Source: Procambarus clarkii
Taxonomy: Eukaryota; Arthropoda; Malacostraca; Decapoda; Cambaridae
Reading direction: 5' to 3'
Length of the DNA stretch: 64,000 bases
NCBI RefSeq assembly: GCF_040958095.1
Contig: NC_091151.1
Location: forward strand, 7,198,509-7,262,508
Position numbers and translations under genes: made by a program
Notes under the pieces: model-generated
Databases searched by the model: none
What the model saw: the letters and a program-made list of their open reading frames with translations, nothing else
What the model was told of the DNA's origin: nothing
In this document: piece by piece, positions 13,101 to 23,923 of the stretch
Layout: every line of letters begins with the position of its first letter
How positions within the stretch are numbered: position 1 is the stretch's first letter

Positions 13101-13541
13101 ACGACAGCATCTACCTCTCAAGAAAGCCAGGCAACAACATCACCAGAAAGACCGGCCATGGCCACAACACCACCACCATGGGAAAATGATACAGTGACGA
13201 AAACATATACAGTTGTCTCAACAGAAGAAATAATAATTATTAAGGCAACCACCCCACCAACAACCGAAGAAAGCCAGTCAACTTTAGAAACAACAGAAGA
13301 AACTCCCAAAGAAGAAACCACCAACTCAACTACACCAAATGACACACAAGAAACAATCAATATCAATTCGACTGTTCTTATTATTATTATTATTATAATT
13401 CCTATTTTTTTGATAAGTTTAGTACTTTTCATTTGGATTTATAATAACTTCTCATCTTATACATTAAATGAAGATATAGAATTAAACGACTCTAATCAGG
13501 TTAAAACGAAATATGATTTAATAAAAACTAAATTTTTCTAA
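9963..13541 (+). pseudogene. Mucin-like Thr-rich membrane glycoprotein with one nonsense codon
   Basis: One frame of 1,193 codons is interrupted only by TAG at 11,337-11,339, where a CAG is expected from the repeat consensus. After a basic N-terminal segment of about 59 residues without a clear signal peptide come about 25 repeats. Each has PPSTTTTTT...ITTTTNDTHEE followed by TASTSQENQDYEETG, an ideal O-glycosylation substrate. A unique Ser/Thr/Pro-rich stalk, a hydrophobic segment (STVLIIIIIIIPIFLISLVL, about 13,369-13,428) and a short acidic tail follow. This is the layout of a type I surface glycoprotein. The first 59 codons belong to the inverted duplication, so the original signal peptide may have been lost and the true start is uncertain. 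Virus or host origin is not shown by sequence. Location beside viral block 1 and the AT-rich 3' part suggest viral. Confidence 0.6.
10140..13118 (+). repeat. ~120-bp tandem repeat coding for the mucin domain
   Basis: About 25 units of 117-123 bp. They differ mainly in the number of ACA triplets, so every unit keeps the reading frame. Unit-to-unit substitutions are few, which implies recent amplification by unequal exchange. The minus strand is also largely open (Cys-rich product), a by-product of the repeat. Confidence 0.95.
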
Positions 13542-13636
13542 TCAATTTCTTGCTCAATAATTTCTGTCTTAATGCATTTATTGAATAATTAAAAGCAATA
13601 TAAATATTTGATCATTTATTATTCCATTTTTTTTTT

Positions 13637-13665
13637 GCACACACACACACACACACACACACACC
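13637..13665. repeat. (CA)n microsatellite
   Basis: About 14 CA dinucleotides between the mucin-like gene and the RPB3-like gene. Confidence 0.95.
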
Positions 13666-13690
13666 CCGGTCTGGTATTCTATTTACAGTA

Positions 13691-14362
13691 TTAACATTTA
13701 AATTTATCCAATAAGAAGGTTAATTTGTTTTTTAAAGTTTCCTGGCCTATTAGCATAATATTTTCAGGCTTTAATGCACCTGAACTTTCAATATTGAAAT
13801 AAAATTGTTTTCGTTTATTACAATCTTCCAGAAAATAAGAAGAAGTGTTGTTACAGCAATCAAAATCTATATTAATTGTCGGATTCCATTTGGCGTGGTT
13901 TTTGCCAATCCCCTTGATAGCATATGCTTTTAAGCATAATTTTTGTCCATTATTAAGTTTAACCAAAGGAATTGGGATTTCTTTGTGAAAAGATGGTATT
14001 ATATCAGATGTTGTTATGAGGTATTGTTTGTCTTCACGACATTTAACATCCAAAATAAATTCTACTGCACATTTCGTACAAAAGATAATACATTGACATT
14101 TCCATGGAATTTTTAATTTATTAATGAATTCATCTGAAGGTATTGGGATTAGACCTAGACGATGAATAATGAACTCATCACTTAATATAGTTGTATTTTT
14201 TTTAATTTGAACCCAATCAATGGCTATAGTAGGAGTCTCAGCTATAAAAATCCGCCGCAATCCATTTACTAGAGCTAAATTTATATTTTCTATTTTAAAT
14301 TGTATCATGTCAGGTGATAAATCTAAAATTTTAATTGTTATCTGATCTGTATTGATAGCCAT
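13691..14362 (-). CDS. RPB3-like RNA polymerase subunit, divergent, probably viral
   Basis: An intact 223-aa ORF with an ATG start. It shows the assembly-domain hallmarks of the RPB3/AC40/alpha family: ALVNGLRRIFIAETPTIAID (residues 30-49) followed by LSDEFIIHRLGLIPIP (60-75). It also has the RPB3 zinc-site pattern CxCxxxCxxC at residues 89-98. The C-terminal half has the second dimerisation segment (LKPENIMLIG). It is shorter than cellular RPB3 (usually about 270 aa or more) and very divergent, AT-rich and intronless. In the family this subunit nucleates polymerase assembly with an RPB11-like partner and binds RPB2, and a decayed RPB2 lies at 48-50.5 kb. A host origin is unlikely given divergence, compactness and neighbours. 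Confidence 0.85.
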   Translation of the reverse strand: MAINTDQITIKILDLSPDMIQFKIENINLALVNGLRRIFIAETPTIAIDWVQIKKNTTILSDEFIIHRLGLIPIPSDEFINKLKIPWKCQCIIFCTKCAVEFILDVKCREDKQYLITTSDIIPSFHKEIPIPLVKLNNGQKLCLKAYAIKGIGKNHAKWNPTINIDFDCCNNTSSYFLEDCNKRKQFYFNIESSGALKPENIMLIGQETLKNKLTFLLDKFKC

Positions 14363-14630
14363 GTCTTGAAATAATATTGTTTTGAATAAACCGTTTACTT
14401 AATATATAGTATGTAAGGTTACAATATATATTCATTTTAGGAATAAAAAAAAAACTTAAATTATCATGGAATACCGGAAAACCATACCCAGGTCATACAT
14501 ACAATTATCACTCTTTACCCATCATCAGTCATCCATCCCTCACCCATCTGCCCCTGGCACTGGCACTGGTACTGGTTCAAGAGCAAGGGTCACTAATTCT
14601 CTTCAACTTTGAGGAAATAATAAGTAAAGT

Positions 14631-14807
14631 TTATTTATCTTTCCTTCTAATTTTTCGACATTTTAAAATTACTAAAGGACCTTGGGTATCCCCACTACCA
14701 TCAACATCAACATTATTATCAGAATCTTCATCATCATCATCACCCATATTTCTATGGATATCAGTGTCATTAATTTCACAAGTCTCTCTATTGATCTGAA
14801 ATTTCAT
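14631..14807 (-). CDS. Small acidic ORF (58 aa), overlapping upstream gene
   Basis: ATG at 14,807 lies inside the last codons of the 388-aa gene, a 20-nt overlap in another frame. The product has an acidic run (GDDDDEDSDNN, about residues 22-32) and a basic end (CRKIRRKDK). The same strand and the overlapping start suit compact viral gene packing. Function is unknown. The low-complexity centre means it could be chance. Confidence 0.4.
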   Translation of the reverse strand: MKFQINRETCEINDTDIHRNMGDDDDEDSDNNVDVDGSGDTQGPLVILKCRKIRRKDK

Positions 14808-15954
14808 ATCTGAAATTATACTTAATATTATTAGTATTCATTTTTTGGGAAGATGCATTATCATAGTCTAATGCACTGTACAAAATATATTTCTGTAAAC
14901 CTACTACTGCCTGTTGATGTGTAGCAGCAGTTAGTGAATCAAACACAGTAAGTAATTTGAAGTGTAATTTAGTGGCATCTCTAGAATTGATCTCTTTGAT
15001 ATCATGATCACAAATTACAGTGTCCGTCAATTTTCTAACAAATTTGTAAAATAATTCACTACTATACATGTTTGCTTTTTCAATAAAATTTACCATGTAT
15101 AAGCTATTATTATCTATATACTTTTTATTGTTAAATTGAATATGTTTTCTTAACTTACCAATTTCATTAATAAGATATTTATAAATTAACTTCTGATCCT
15201 TCCGGTCTTGTTTTACCATTAAAAATGTCCATAAATTTGTTAACATTCTAATATATAATATTATGTATTTATATTCTAACGAAAAACCTTCATTTTTAGG
15301 TATTTGTTCAATGTATTTAGACAAATATTGTTTTAAAGTTTTCATGTCAAAGAAACGAGTATTAAATTTCAGTTTGAATCCTGAAAAGCCCAATCCAGCG
15401 ATTTGATATATTTTTCTAACTATAAAGTTATTTTTATTGGATTCCGATTGAGGGAAAATATAAGTACCATTGTTTTGAATACCCCTTGGACGAGAAGAAG
15501 AATTGAGATTTCTATGAGAGGGGGCATTTATTCCATACTTCTGGAGTAGACCATAAGAAGATTTATTTCCATTAGTTGGACCAGGATCACTGATCTCGTC
15601 TACTTCATCTTCAATATTATCTTGTATGACATTTCTATGAATTTCATCATCTTCTGTTGGATTGTTTCTATCTTCTCTTACTTTGGCTCTTTCGAATCTC
15701 CTAATTAATCCATAATTCATTCCCCCTTTTTTTACTGATCCTAATCCCTCTCCTGTAAATATATTAAGTGAAATATAGTAATGAATTAACAATCTTAGTG
15801 GTATTTCTTGTTTTACTGTTAACAGTGGGAAAAACTTTTTATTAAAATTACCAGTTGAATATGTTTTTGAAATTCTTATTTGGAAATATTTTTCTTTTCC
15901 ATTACGATTTTGGAAATTAAAAACAATTAATTGACTCCTAGTTGAACTGGACAT
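14788..15954 (-). CDS. Unknown 388-aa protein of the viral block
   Basis: An intact ATG-started ORF. The N-terminal ~75 residues look globular (YFQIRISKTY, LRLLIHYYISLNIF), followed by an acidic and Asn/Ser-rich linker (about 90-170) and a mainly helical C-terminal half. There is no membrane segment, no signal peptide and no motif I recognise. It lies between the RPB3-like gene and a 72-aa ORF, all on the minus strand with short AT-rich gaps, so it is probably part of the same viral gene array. Confidence 0.7.
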   Translation of the reverse strand: MSSSTRSQLIVFNFQNRNGKEKYFQIRISKTYSTGNFNKKFFPLLTVKQEIPLRLLIHYYISLNIFTGEGLGSVKKGGMNYGLIRRFERAKVREDRNNPTEDDEIHRNVIQDNIEDEVDEISDPGPTNGNKSSYGLLQKYGINAPSHRNLNSSSRPRGIQNNGTYIFPQSESNKNNFIVRKIYQIAGLGFSGFKLKFNTRFFDMKTLKQYLSKYIEQIPKNEGFSLEYKYIILYIRMLTNLWTFLMVKQDRKDQKLIYKYLINEIGKLRKHIQFNNKKYIDNNSLYMVNFIEKANMYSSELFYKFVRKLTDTVICDHDIKEINSRDATKLHFKLLTVFDSLTAATHQQAVVGLQKYILYSALDYDNASSQKMNTNNIKYNFRYEISDQ

Positions 15955-15996
15955 TTATTTTATACTATTTATTTTTATATATTTTATAAAAAAAAA

Positions 15997-16215
15997 TTAT
16001 TTTTTAATAATTTTACATACACTTTCTAAATTTAATAAAGTCGAATCATCCAAATTAAAAAAAATTAAATCTTCTGTTTTTATTTGTTTTTTAATATCAT
16101 TGAAAAGGTTTTCTAATTTGTTATGTTTGTTATTATTGTTTTCTCCATTTTTTGGAGATTCTGTTTCAATTTGTTGTTTAGGGGACGATTTATTATTTCC
16201 AGGTGAAGAAAACAT
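15997..16215 (-). CDS. Small hypothetical protein (72 aa)
   Basis: ATG-started ORF. The N-terminal half is polar (Asn/Ser/Lys/Gln-rich), and the C-terminal half is predicted helical (LENLFNDIKKQIKTED...). It lies 42 bp upstream of the 388-aa gene on the same strand. No recognisable domain. Confidence 0.45.
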   Translation of the reverse strand: MFSSPGNNKSSPKQQIETESPKNGENNNNKHNKLENLFNDIKKQIKTEDLIFFNLDDSTLLNLESVCKIIKK

Positions 16216-16442
16216 TATATGTTTTTCAGTATATTTTCATTTCACACACACATATAAATATAGAGTATATATACTTTTTTTTTTAATACCTGTTTAATTT
16301 AATTTTGAGTTAATCTGGCAAGATTTCTATCATTTATTTCACAATTTTGTTCACAAATTCCCTCTATGATACTAATAGTTGGTTCATTAATTGGTAAATG
16401 GGATTGTGGAATATTTGCAAAACGATTGCTGTTTATTGGTAG

Positions 16443-18069
16443 CTATGATACCTGGTATACGTTTTCAAAAAAAAGATGAGCATCTGCCAATGAAATATTT
16501 TTAAGGGCCTTGGGGAAACTACGCAAAAGAACTGATAGACGATGTAGGGTAATAAACCCACTATATGGTTTCTCTACCGAATGGCACTCTTCCATTATTT
16601 GGGCTACAATTCCACGTTCTGGTGAATATAACTCAGTTGCCTCCATAATGTTAATTGGGAGTGTGAGAAAGTTAACAGTCTGGTTCATTGATACAAACCA
16701 GGGCGAATTGAGTTTATCATGACAGTTAGCATGAATAAAGAGTGCCATCATTCCTTCAGTCAGACGCTTTTTCTTTCGATCATCAGTCATGAGATGAAAT
16801 TGGGGAAAAATTGAATATTGAAATGACGTAGGCACTTCAGAATCAAACCGCGCACGGAATGAAATGAAACGAAGTCGTTGCATCAAGGCTGAGTCATATT
16901 CGCTGAAAGTTGGGCAATTGTTGCCAAACAAAAAAATAGGTGTTGCTAAATCATATGTATCCCCATCCATATAGTTTTGACGAATCCACATTGGGGCATG
17001 ACCGCTCAATTGCTTTAAAAACAGAGAATTAAGGGTTTTAGTCGTACTCAGTTCATCCATGTACCACATTCTAACCATTTTTCCACCTCTTCCTAAATCA
17101 TGGGTCCGTTCTTGGAGACCCTTATGAGCTGTATGTACTGAGAGAATACCTGTTAAATCACCAAGAGTTAGAGTAAGAGTATTTAATAAAGCAGTTTTTC
17201 CTGAATTTGAATCTCCAATACCCAAAGTCATCTTCTTGTCATTTTGTCGATGGCATGCTTTTAATATTAGTGAAAAAAAATAAATCATAGTAGTTGAATC
17301 ATAGCAAAAGATCTGTGCTAGTGTTAACAAAATATCAACTAATTGACAATTACAATTAGGTTTCACTGGTTCACCAACATCATCTTTTCGTATAAACCGT
17401 CCATTTACCTTTAGATTTTCTTTTAAAATAGCATCTAGATGGTAAATACTTTCTTTGATTGGAATTTTACGATTTTTTATCCCATGACGGCATTCTTCAA
17501 TGAGTCTATTAAGAAGATCTTGATATTTATTTTCTATATTAATATTTTCTGAAACTCGGTTTAGTGATTCTAAAGAAGTAACCATATGTTTTAGCACATA
17601 ATATTTGACAAGTTGAGCTAATCTATTCATACCATCATTCCAAAATCGATCTATAAAGTTTATATGATATTGTTCACGACTAAGTAAGAGAATTTTATGT
17701 TTCTCTTCAACTGTCAACTTCTTATAATATTTCTTTTTTTCGCTTTCGTAATGTAGAATATCTTTTAATATTGGATTACATTGCTGCATAAAAAAGGTAC
17801 ATTTTGGTATGTGATCTAATAGTTTCAATACTTCACTCCAATCATAAATAGTTGGTCTTGTATCAGAATTTGTATTATTTGATGATTTGTACAGGGGAAG
17901 TGGTAGGATATAAAAAATTTGGTTCATCTCACTACTGCTACTGCCGCTGATGATATAACATTGAGAAGAAGCAATAAAATATCGAGGTATATCCAAGATT
18001 TTCATGTTTGCCATAAAAACTCTTTATAGAATTTAGAAGACTATTCTGAATAAGACTTCGTTTCTTGTA

Positions 18070-18105
<36 letters not shown>

Positions 18106-20485
18106 TGTAGAATCAGTAGTTTTTTTTTTTACTCTACCTTTGGCTGAAGGAGAAGGAAGGTTTGAGTTTGAATTCGATGAAGAAATTGATGAGGTTATTG
18201 ATGGAGAAGGTGACAACGGAGGAGGTGGTAATAAGTTGCTGTTGGATTGTAGCGGTGTTGGTGGTAAGGTAAGTGAAAGAAACATTTCATTTTCCAGTAA
18301 TTGTGGTTGTTGTTGTTGTTGTAGTATGCTATCAATTAAAATAATTTGACGTGCAATGTAAGCTAGGTCTGGTGCTAGTAAAGAAAAATTTATGTGATTA
18401 TTAGCTACGGACCACTTCTTAGTAGTATTATCCCAAACATTAATCTGGCGCGAATTCTTATCACATATAATAGGTTTATATATAGCTAAAAAATTGTTAT
18501 ATTCCGTTATATCAAAATTCTGTAGGAAAGAAAAAGCTATTATAATCCGAGGAATTTTAGTAGGACGTGAATTACTATTAGCTGATGGTACTACCCGATA
18601 AGTGTCACTGTCAAACTCTTCCTACATTTATATTCATGACAAAATCCAATCTTTGAGAATCAATTTTTTCTACTAGATCAAAAGCTTCTTTCATTGATAC
18701 CACATCACTAACAATTAGAAGATTTAGAAGACACAAAATTATCCAATCTTCTAATTCTTCTTTTACTTGCTGGTGTTCCTGATATCGGTTAAGAAGATAG
18801 ATGATTTCATAAAGTGGTCCAGTATCTAAGTGATTAAAATTTAAATCTCTAATTATTTGGGCTATAAAATAATTGTAGTCAGGAAATGTCATTCCCAGGG
18901 ACTTTTGACGGATCTTTTTAACATATAACAATGCTAAAAGATACAAGACAGTGTGAAGATGTTGTTTACTCTGCAAACATAAACGGGTTATATGTTCAAT
19001 GGTAAATGGCTGAATTCGTTTCAAGAAAGAATTGGTATCTCGACTGATATTGCTACTGGCAACTGTTCCGCGAATAGATGTTTGCCTTAAAGGTTGAACT
19101 GTAAACACTTTTTCAATACGATTTGCTGTCATTTGTATTTTATCGTAGTCAAAGTTTGCCTCAGCGTCATTGTCATTTGTATGAAGAATCAGGTAATGCG
19201 GAATTTCGTTAATATGTATAAAACTATTTGGATATTTTTCAAGTATAATTAAGAGTTGGTTATTCTCTTCGTGTTGTTCCTCTTGAAAATGAAGAGATTT
19301 ATATATAGAAAGTTTATATTCCTTACTAAGTGTAACAAAAAATAAACCCACTATAATTTTATTGATAATATTGTTAACATTGGAAAACATGAAAAAATCT
19401 TCTTCTGTTATATCTGGTATTTTTTCTTCATCTCTCTCCCTAGAATTATCATAATTTTCATATATAGTAAAATAATTTTCGGCGTCATCAATATTTTCTT
19501 TGTTTTGCATAAATGTTTGAACATTTTTCTGAAAAACATCCAGAGCATATGTATCATCATCCAATCCGATAATAGTTGGGAATCCTCTAATGGATGAAGG
19601 TTCATGATATTTACAGATATTAAATAAGTCAAAAACTTCACCCATACTTGATAAAATATATGAGGGTGGTGAGTTTGACATATCGTAAATATTATTTTTG
19701 TGGAAAACCGCATATGGTAAATAAGTGCAGTCCATTTCGTTTAAAGGTGTTTGCAGTTGAATTTTTTGAGAGCCAAAAATACTATAATTGGTAGTAATAT
19801 CTACGAGGGTAGGTAAGAGTTCTTTACATGAATTGGACATTAGGGCAAAATCATAATAGGAAAGAGTTAGGTGGGGTATTTCAAGATGAAATCCTTGAGT
19901 AAACGTTTGTGATTTACCTAAAATATAAATTGGTAGCCAGTCTAGACCTAAATAATAAACAATATGAGAAAGAAGTTCATATATGACATAATTTGTATTA
20001 TAATAGATCTGTCCATTAACAATGGATGTTGTTAATTGTAAGGATGACCCTGATTGTTTAAGTGTTAGATATTCTAGGTACTCAGCTGTCGATAAACGAA
20101 ATGATTCAAGAGTACACATTTTTTTTAAATCAACATCCAAGATAAAATGTATATAATCTAAACTAGGTAGACGTATGACATGGGAACCACTTATAGTGTT
20201 TGTCTCCCAAAATCTACGATATAAATGATGAACTGTTCCATTTGTTAATAAAATAAAATCAATTTCTCTTTTCCCACACATATCTGTTAGTGATCCAAAA
20301 CCATATAAACTCGTCTTATTTTTTCTTGATGAAGTACAACTTATAGTTTGAAGATCACGAGTTATTTTATTAAAAGTCCCAGTATTGGGATTGATATGTG
20401 AGTCTTGATAAGTTCGTTTTAACGGATCATAATTTTGAATAAGTGGATAAGTATAATATCGATCATTCATTTTAAAGAGCAACAT
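16443..20485 (-). pseudogene. D5-type primase-helicase (AEP + SF3), split by two frameshifts
   Basis: Three consecutive minus-strand frames make up one protein. Frame 1 (20,485-18,611, 624 aa, ATG) carries archaeo-eukaryotic primase motifs: FILDVDLK at residues 114-121 (catalytic Asp pair), GFHLEIP at 198-204 (SxH-like His) and an Asp in NEMDCTYLPY near 252. Frame 2 (about 18,620-18,000) continues with a D5-like linker (INVWDNTTKKW), then Pro/Ser-rich and Asn-repeat sequence. Frame 3 (18,014-16,443) is the superfamily 3 helicase: Walker A GIGDSNSGKT (residues 265-274), Walker B MWYMDE (316-321), motif C FLFGNNCPTF (361-370) and Arg-finger region ALMQRLRF (376-383). After TAG 16,443 the frame stays open for 48 more codons to 16,299, so that TAG may also be a mutation. 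In large DNA viruses this protein primes and unwinds DNA at the fork. The breaks lie near A/T homopolymers and an ATT repeat, so sequencing error is possible for either. Confidence 0.85.
18065..18130. repeat. (ATT)n microsatellite and T-run inside the primase-helicase linker
   Basis: TTA/ATT triplets at about 18,068-18,103 code for poly-Asn on the minus strand. An 11-12 T run follows at about 18,119-18,130. Either could cause the frame change between the linker and the helicase. Confidence 0.85.
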
Positions 20486-20561
20486 AGTGAAATTGTAGTA
20501 TACTTATAGATGGGAAAATCTTTTTTTTTTTTTTTTACTTTAAAATAATATACATCCGTCT

Positions 20562-20984
20562 TTAGCTAATAGGGAAGCTTTTGTGAGACGTTGGTCGAAA
20601 GGAATTTTGGTATTGACATTGCTCACCGATATAGTGTCCATTATCCATACAAGCACATATGGTGGTTATTAAATTAGTTTCCCCAACATAATTAATAGGA
20701 AATCCTCCATTTAAACATTTATGATCAGTGTCATAATTACAAACACTATTAATGCAAGTAACTCCTAAAGAAGAAGAGCAAAATGTTTGACAGTCTTCAT
20801 TTTTCTGGCATGCTATATTGTTAATAGTACAATCCATCTTTCTTGTAATCTTTTCATATGGAGGGTGTGACATTAATATTAAATTAGAGTCTATATTTGG
20901 ATTATTACTCATATTTTTCTTATAAATGTAATTTAATATTATTGAATAAAGAATTAAACATATAAATGTAATATAAAGTTTCAT
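20562..20984 (-). CDS. Cys-rich signal-anchored protein, possible PIF-3-like
   Basis: I choose ATG 20,984, which overlaps the TAA of the Fic gene by one base, giving 140 aa. An upstream TTG start would place the Fic C-terminal region in another frame and is less likely. Residues 2-20 are hydrophobic (KLYITFICLILYSIILNYIY), a typical N-terminal anchor. The outer part has about 12 Cys in a DCT...C...DCQTFC...CINSVC...C...CAC...C pattern. An N-terminal anchor plus a small Cys-rich ectodomain resembles per os infectivity factor 3 of arthropod nuclear DNA viruses. EGF-like domains share the feature, so the assignment is tentative. Confidence 0.55.
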   Translation of the reverse strand: MKLYITFICLILYSIILNYIYKKNMSNNPNIDSNLILMSHPPYEKITRKMDCTINNIACQKNEDCQTFCSSSLGVTCINSVCNYDTDHKCLNGGFPINYVGETNLITTICACMDNGHYIGEQCQYQNSFRPTSHKSFPIS

Positions 20985-21865
20985 TATTTTTTTCTGACCA
21001 CAGATAACAGATAAAAATACATTCGCCAATTGAACAAGACACTTTCAATTACTAATTTGAGTATGTTAAGAGGTGGGCGTTGTTTTTTTGTATTTAGTTT
21101 TCGATCATGGATAATAGCCCATTCTAAATTCCCCATGATAGATGTTGGAAATGGCATTATTGTTGACAATATATAATTGACTAAAAGACGTGTCAAACGA
21201 CCATTCCCATCTGAAAAAGGATGGAGAGTAAGCATTTCTAGGATAAACCATGAAATTAATTTAAAAATCCATTCAAATTCTTCCTCTGGCCCTAAAAATG
21301 TGAATATTTTTTGGGTCAATGTAGAATTGTAATTGTCCAAAATAGCCAAAATACGATTTTCTCCATCCTGAATTGAATGGATATGTGGATATACATACAA
21401 ACCCTTGACACTTGTGTTATTACTAATCTTTGTACAGCGTATATTGGTACTTACATAACCACATTTTTCGGGTGATAACAATCCTCTCATTAATATTTTG
21501 TGTAAATTTAAAACACAAGTTTCAAGATCAATTAAACCTAATAAAGTGTACATATCCTTATCTCCTACTATCTCTTCCTTAATCTTTTTATGACCTCTAA
21601 TGAAATTTAAATATTCTATTGCTCTTAGTAAATTTCTAACCTCTCTAACTTTCCAATTAGTGATTAGAGTTTTCTTCTGGTTGTGTGGCCAAATCCCAAT
21701 ATTTTCATGTGTCATTAAATTAGTTAAAAAACCATATTCCATGGTTTTTACAACTAACCCTTGAACTTTTTTATTATTATCTAGACCTAAATATATTTGT
21801 TTAAATTTATTATTTTCAGATACTTTATTTTTTAAGTTTAGGCTTAATTCATATGAAAAAAACAT
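20984..21865 (-). CDS. Fic-domain protein (putative AMP transferase)
   Basis: An intact 293-aa ORF with an ATG start. The Fic signature HPFSDGNGRLTR is complete at residues 215-226, with catalytic His, Asp and Arg present. The preceding segment YPHIHSIQDGENR fits the flap region that positions the target, and the helical bundle around it is typical. Family members usually transfer AMP or another phosphate-containing group to Tyr/Thr/Ser of a target protein. I do not see a convincing inhibitory (S/T)xxxE(G/N) helix, so it may be constitutively active. No signal or membrane segment. The stop overlaps the start of the Cys-rich gene (TAATG), so the two may be co-transcribed. Confidence 0.9.
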   Translation of the reverse strand: MFFSYELSLNLKNKVSENNKFKQIYLGLDNNKKVQGLVVKTMEYGFLTNLMTHENIGIWPHNQKKTLITNWKVREVRNLLRAIEYLNFIRGHKKIKEEIVGDKDMYTLLGLIDLETCVLNLHKILMRGLLSPEKCGYVSTNIRCTKISNNTSVKGLYVYPHIHSIQDGENRILAILDNYNSTLTQKIFTFLGPEEEFEWIFKLISWFILEMLTLHPFSDGNGRLTRLLVNYILSTIMPFPTSIMGNLEWAIIHDRKLNTKKQRPPLNILKLVIESVLFNWRMYFYLLSVVRKK

Positions 21866-22101
21866 CGTTTATATATTTTTAAAAAAAGTTAAACAAGCAT
21901 AATATACTATTATTTTATCTTTATGTTAAACGAATAAAATAAAAAGTGACACTTTTTTCTTTGTTTTAGGATTCGGATTTACTCTGTGAGCACACTGCAC
22001 AACCTAAAAACTACAAGATGTATCTAACCAGCTACAGCTTGTCTCAATGCCAGTTGTATACGCATGCATGATTCTCCAGCCTGTGGGATTCTTCTGCTTT
22101 A
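21866..22101. promoter_or_regulatory. Divergent intergenic region
   Basis: Separates the minus-strand Fic/primase array from a plus-strand gene. It is AT-rich near the Fic start (TATATA within 15 bases upstream of ATG) and more GC-balanced near 22,000. No defined promoter motif can be assigned. Confidence 0.3.
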
Positions 22102-23376
22102 TTGTTTTCAATTGCTCCAATTAAGAACAACGTGAATCGTCGAGATCCACTCCCCAGTGTGCCACCAACCACATTTACATCAGAAGAACAACTCTATGAT
22201 GGTCTCCCTAAATATTTTATATTAAAGGGGACTCATCTGTACTCTAGTATAAGAACACTGACTTATGTTCAAGAATACCATAAGAGAATAAAAAAATTTA
22301 TCTCCCCATCCTATCCAGAATTAGAAGATAAACAAAAATATAAAATATGGATAATTAATGATCAGTTGGAAAAATTATCCACATTTTCCTACGTGGATAA
22401 TAACAATGGTTGGTACATTTGCATAAAATGTAATGGCATATTTATATCATTCCAGAAAATAATAGATCATGAGTGTAAGAGAGCACCATTTGTAGTATAT
22501 ACAACTACATTAGATAAAATTAATGAAATATTATATATAATAAAGGCAATGAAAAAAAAGGATAAGCATGATGATGATGATGATGATGATGATATCGATG
22601 CTGATGATAAATCTTTTGAAGAGTCAGCCTTTTTATTTAAAACCAAGTATGAAAATTTAAAGACTCAAATATCAAGAAATAAACAAACTTTCATACATGA
22701 AGGGTTTAGATTGAAGAATGAAATCATTCCAATTATGGAATGTAACCTGCTGCTGAAGTAAAATTCCCACTTCCAAAGTATAGAAATAATATACTGAAGA
22801 TAATCGACTTACATAAGAATGAAGTGAAACCCAAATGTTCTGCAAAGAATATGAATTTGACAGAATCTTTTAAAATAATACTGGAAAGTTTACATTACAT
22901 AATTAAGAACCAATTTCAGTATAAGAATTGTGATATAGATAAGAATAGATTATCTAGAATTATCCTACAAAAAATAATTTCATCTGGTTTTATACATCAA
23001 GATAAACGGGAAGTTTTAGAAGACTACTTTTTAGGTATACAAATCAGGAATTTATTAAAAAACGAAGGAAATGGAAATATTCTTCCCTCAGTCACTAAAA
23101 CTACAACTAACATTACTGAATCAGCAACTACATCATTATTATTACAGGAGATAAATAATGATAATGATGATAAGGATAATGAAGATGATAGAAAAAGAAG
23201 AAACAGCAGAAGTAGAAGTGGCAACAGAAAAGACATCAGCATCATAAGATGCAGCAGCAGCAGCAGAAGAATCAGCATCAGAAGAGGCAGCAGCAGCATA
23301 AGAATAGTCAGCAGCAGCAGCAGTAGAGGCAGCAGTAACAGTAACAGTAACAGTAGTAGTGATGATGGTGGCAGTG

Positions 23377-23438
<62 letters not shown>

Positions 23439-23452
23439 GGTGGCAGTGGTAA

Positions 23453-23505
<53 letters not shown>

Positions 23506-23631
23506 ATAGTAATAATAATGATGATGATGGTGGTAGTGATAACAGTAAAGAAGATAATAATGAGCATGATACAGGCAATAAGGAAGAATTAGGGTCATTG
23601 ACAAACAAAGATTTAGATAAATCTGCTACTT

Positions 23632-23683
<52 letters not shown>

Positions 23684-23892
23684 CACCACTAGTGCCACCA
23701 CCACCACTAGTGCCACCACCACCACCACCACTACCCTGACCACCATCGTTGCCACTGCTGTTGCTGTTGCTGCTCCTGCTGCTTTGGAATCTGATGATGA
23801 AGAATCAGTTTTGGAAAATAAGGTGAAGAAAAATATAACAACATTTAAAAGAATTGCAAACAATACTCAGGAAAATGGAGTTCATCATGTTC

Positions 23893-23923
<31 letters not shown>

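Noticed and set aside
10092..13121. Long minus-strand Cys/Gly-rich ORFs across the mucin repeats
   Set aside because: They are the antisense of a 3-bp-phased tandem repeat and have no unique sequence of their own. The plus strand has a unique stalk, transmembrane segment and tail.
13691..14362. Host RPB3 gene
   Set aside because: Too short, too divergent, intronless and AT-rich, and placed in a compact array with other viral-type genes.
23024..23863. Poly-Leu, poly-Val, poly-Thr and poly-Tyr ORFs on both strands
   Set aside because: Triplet microsatellites read in other frames.
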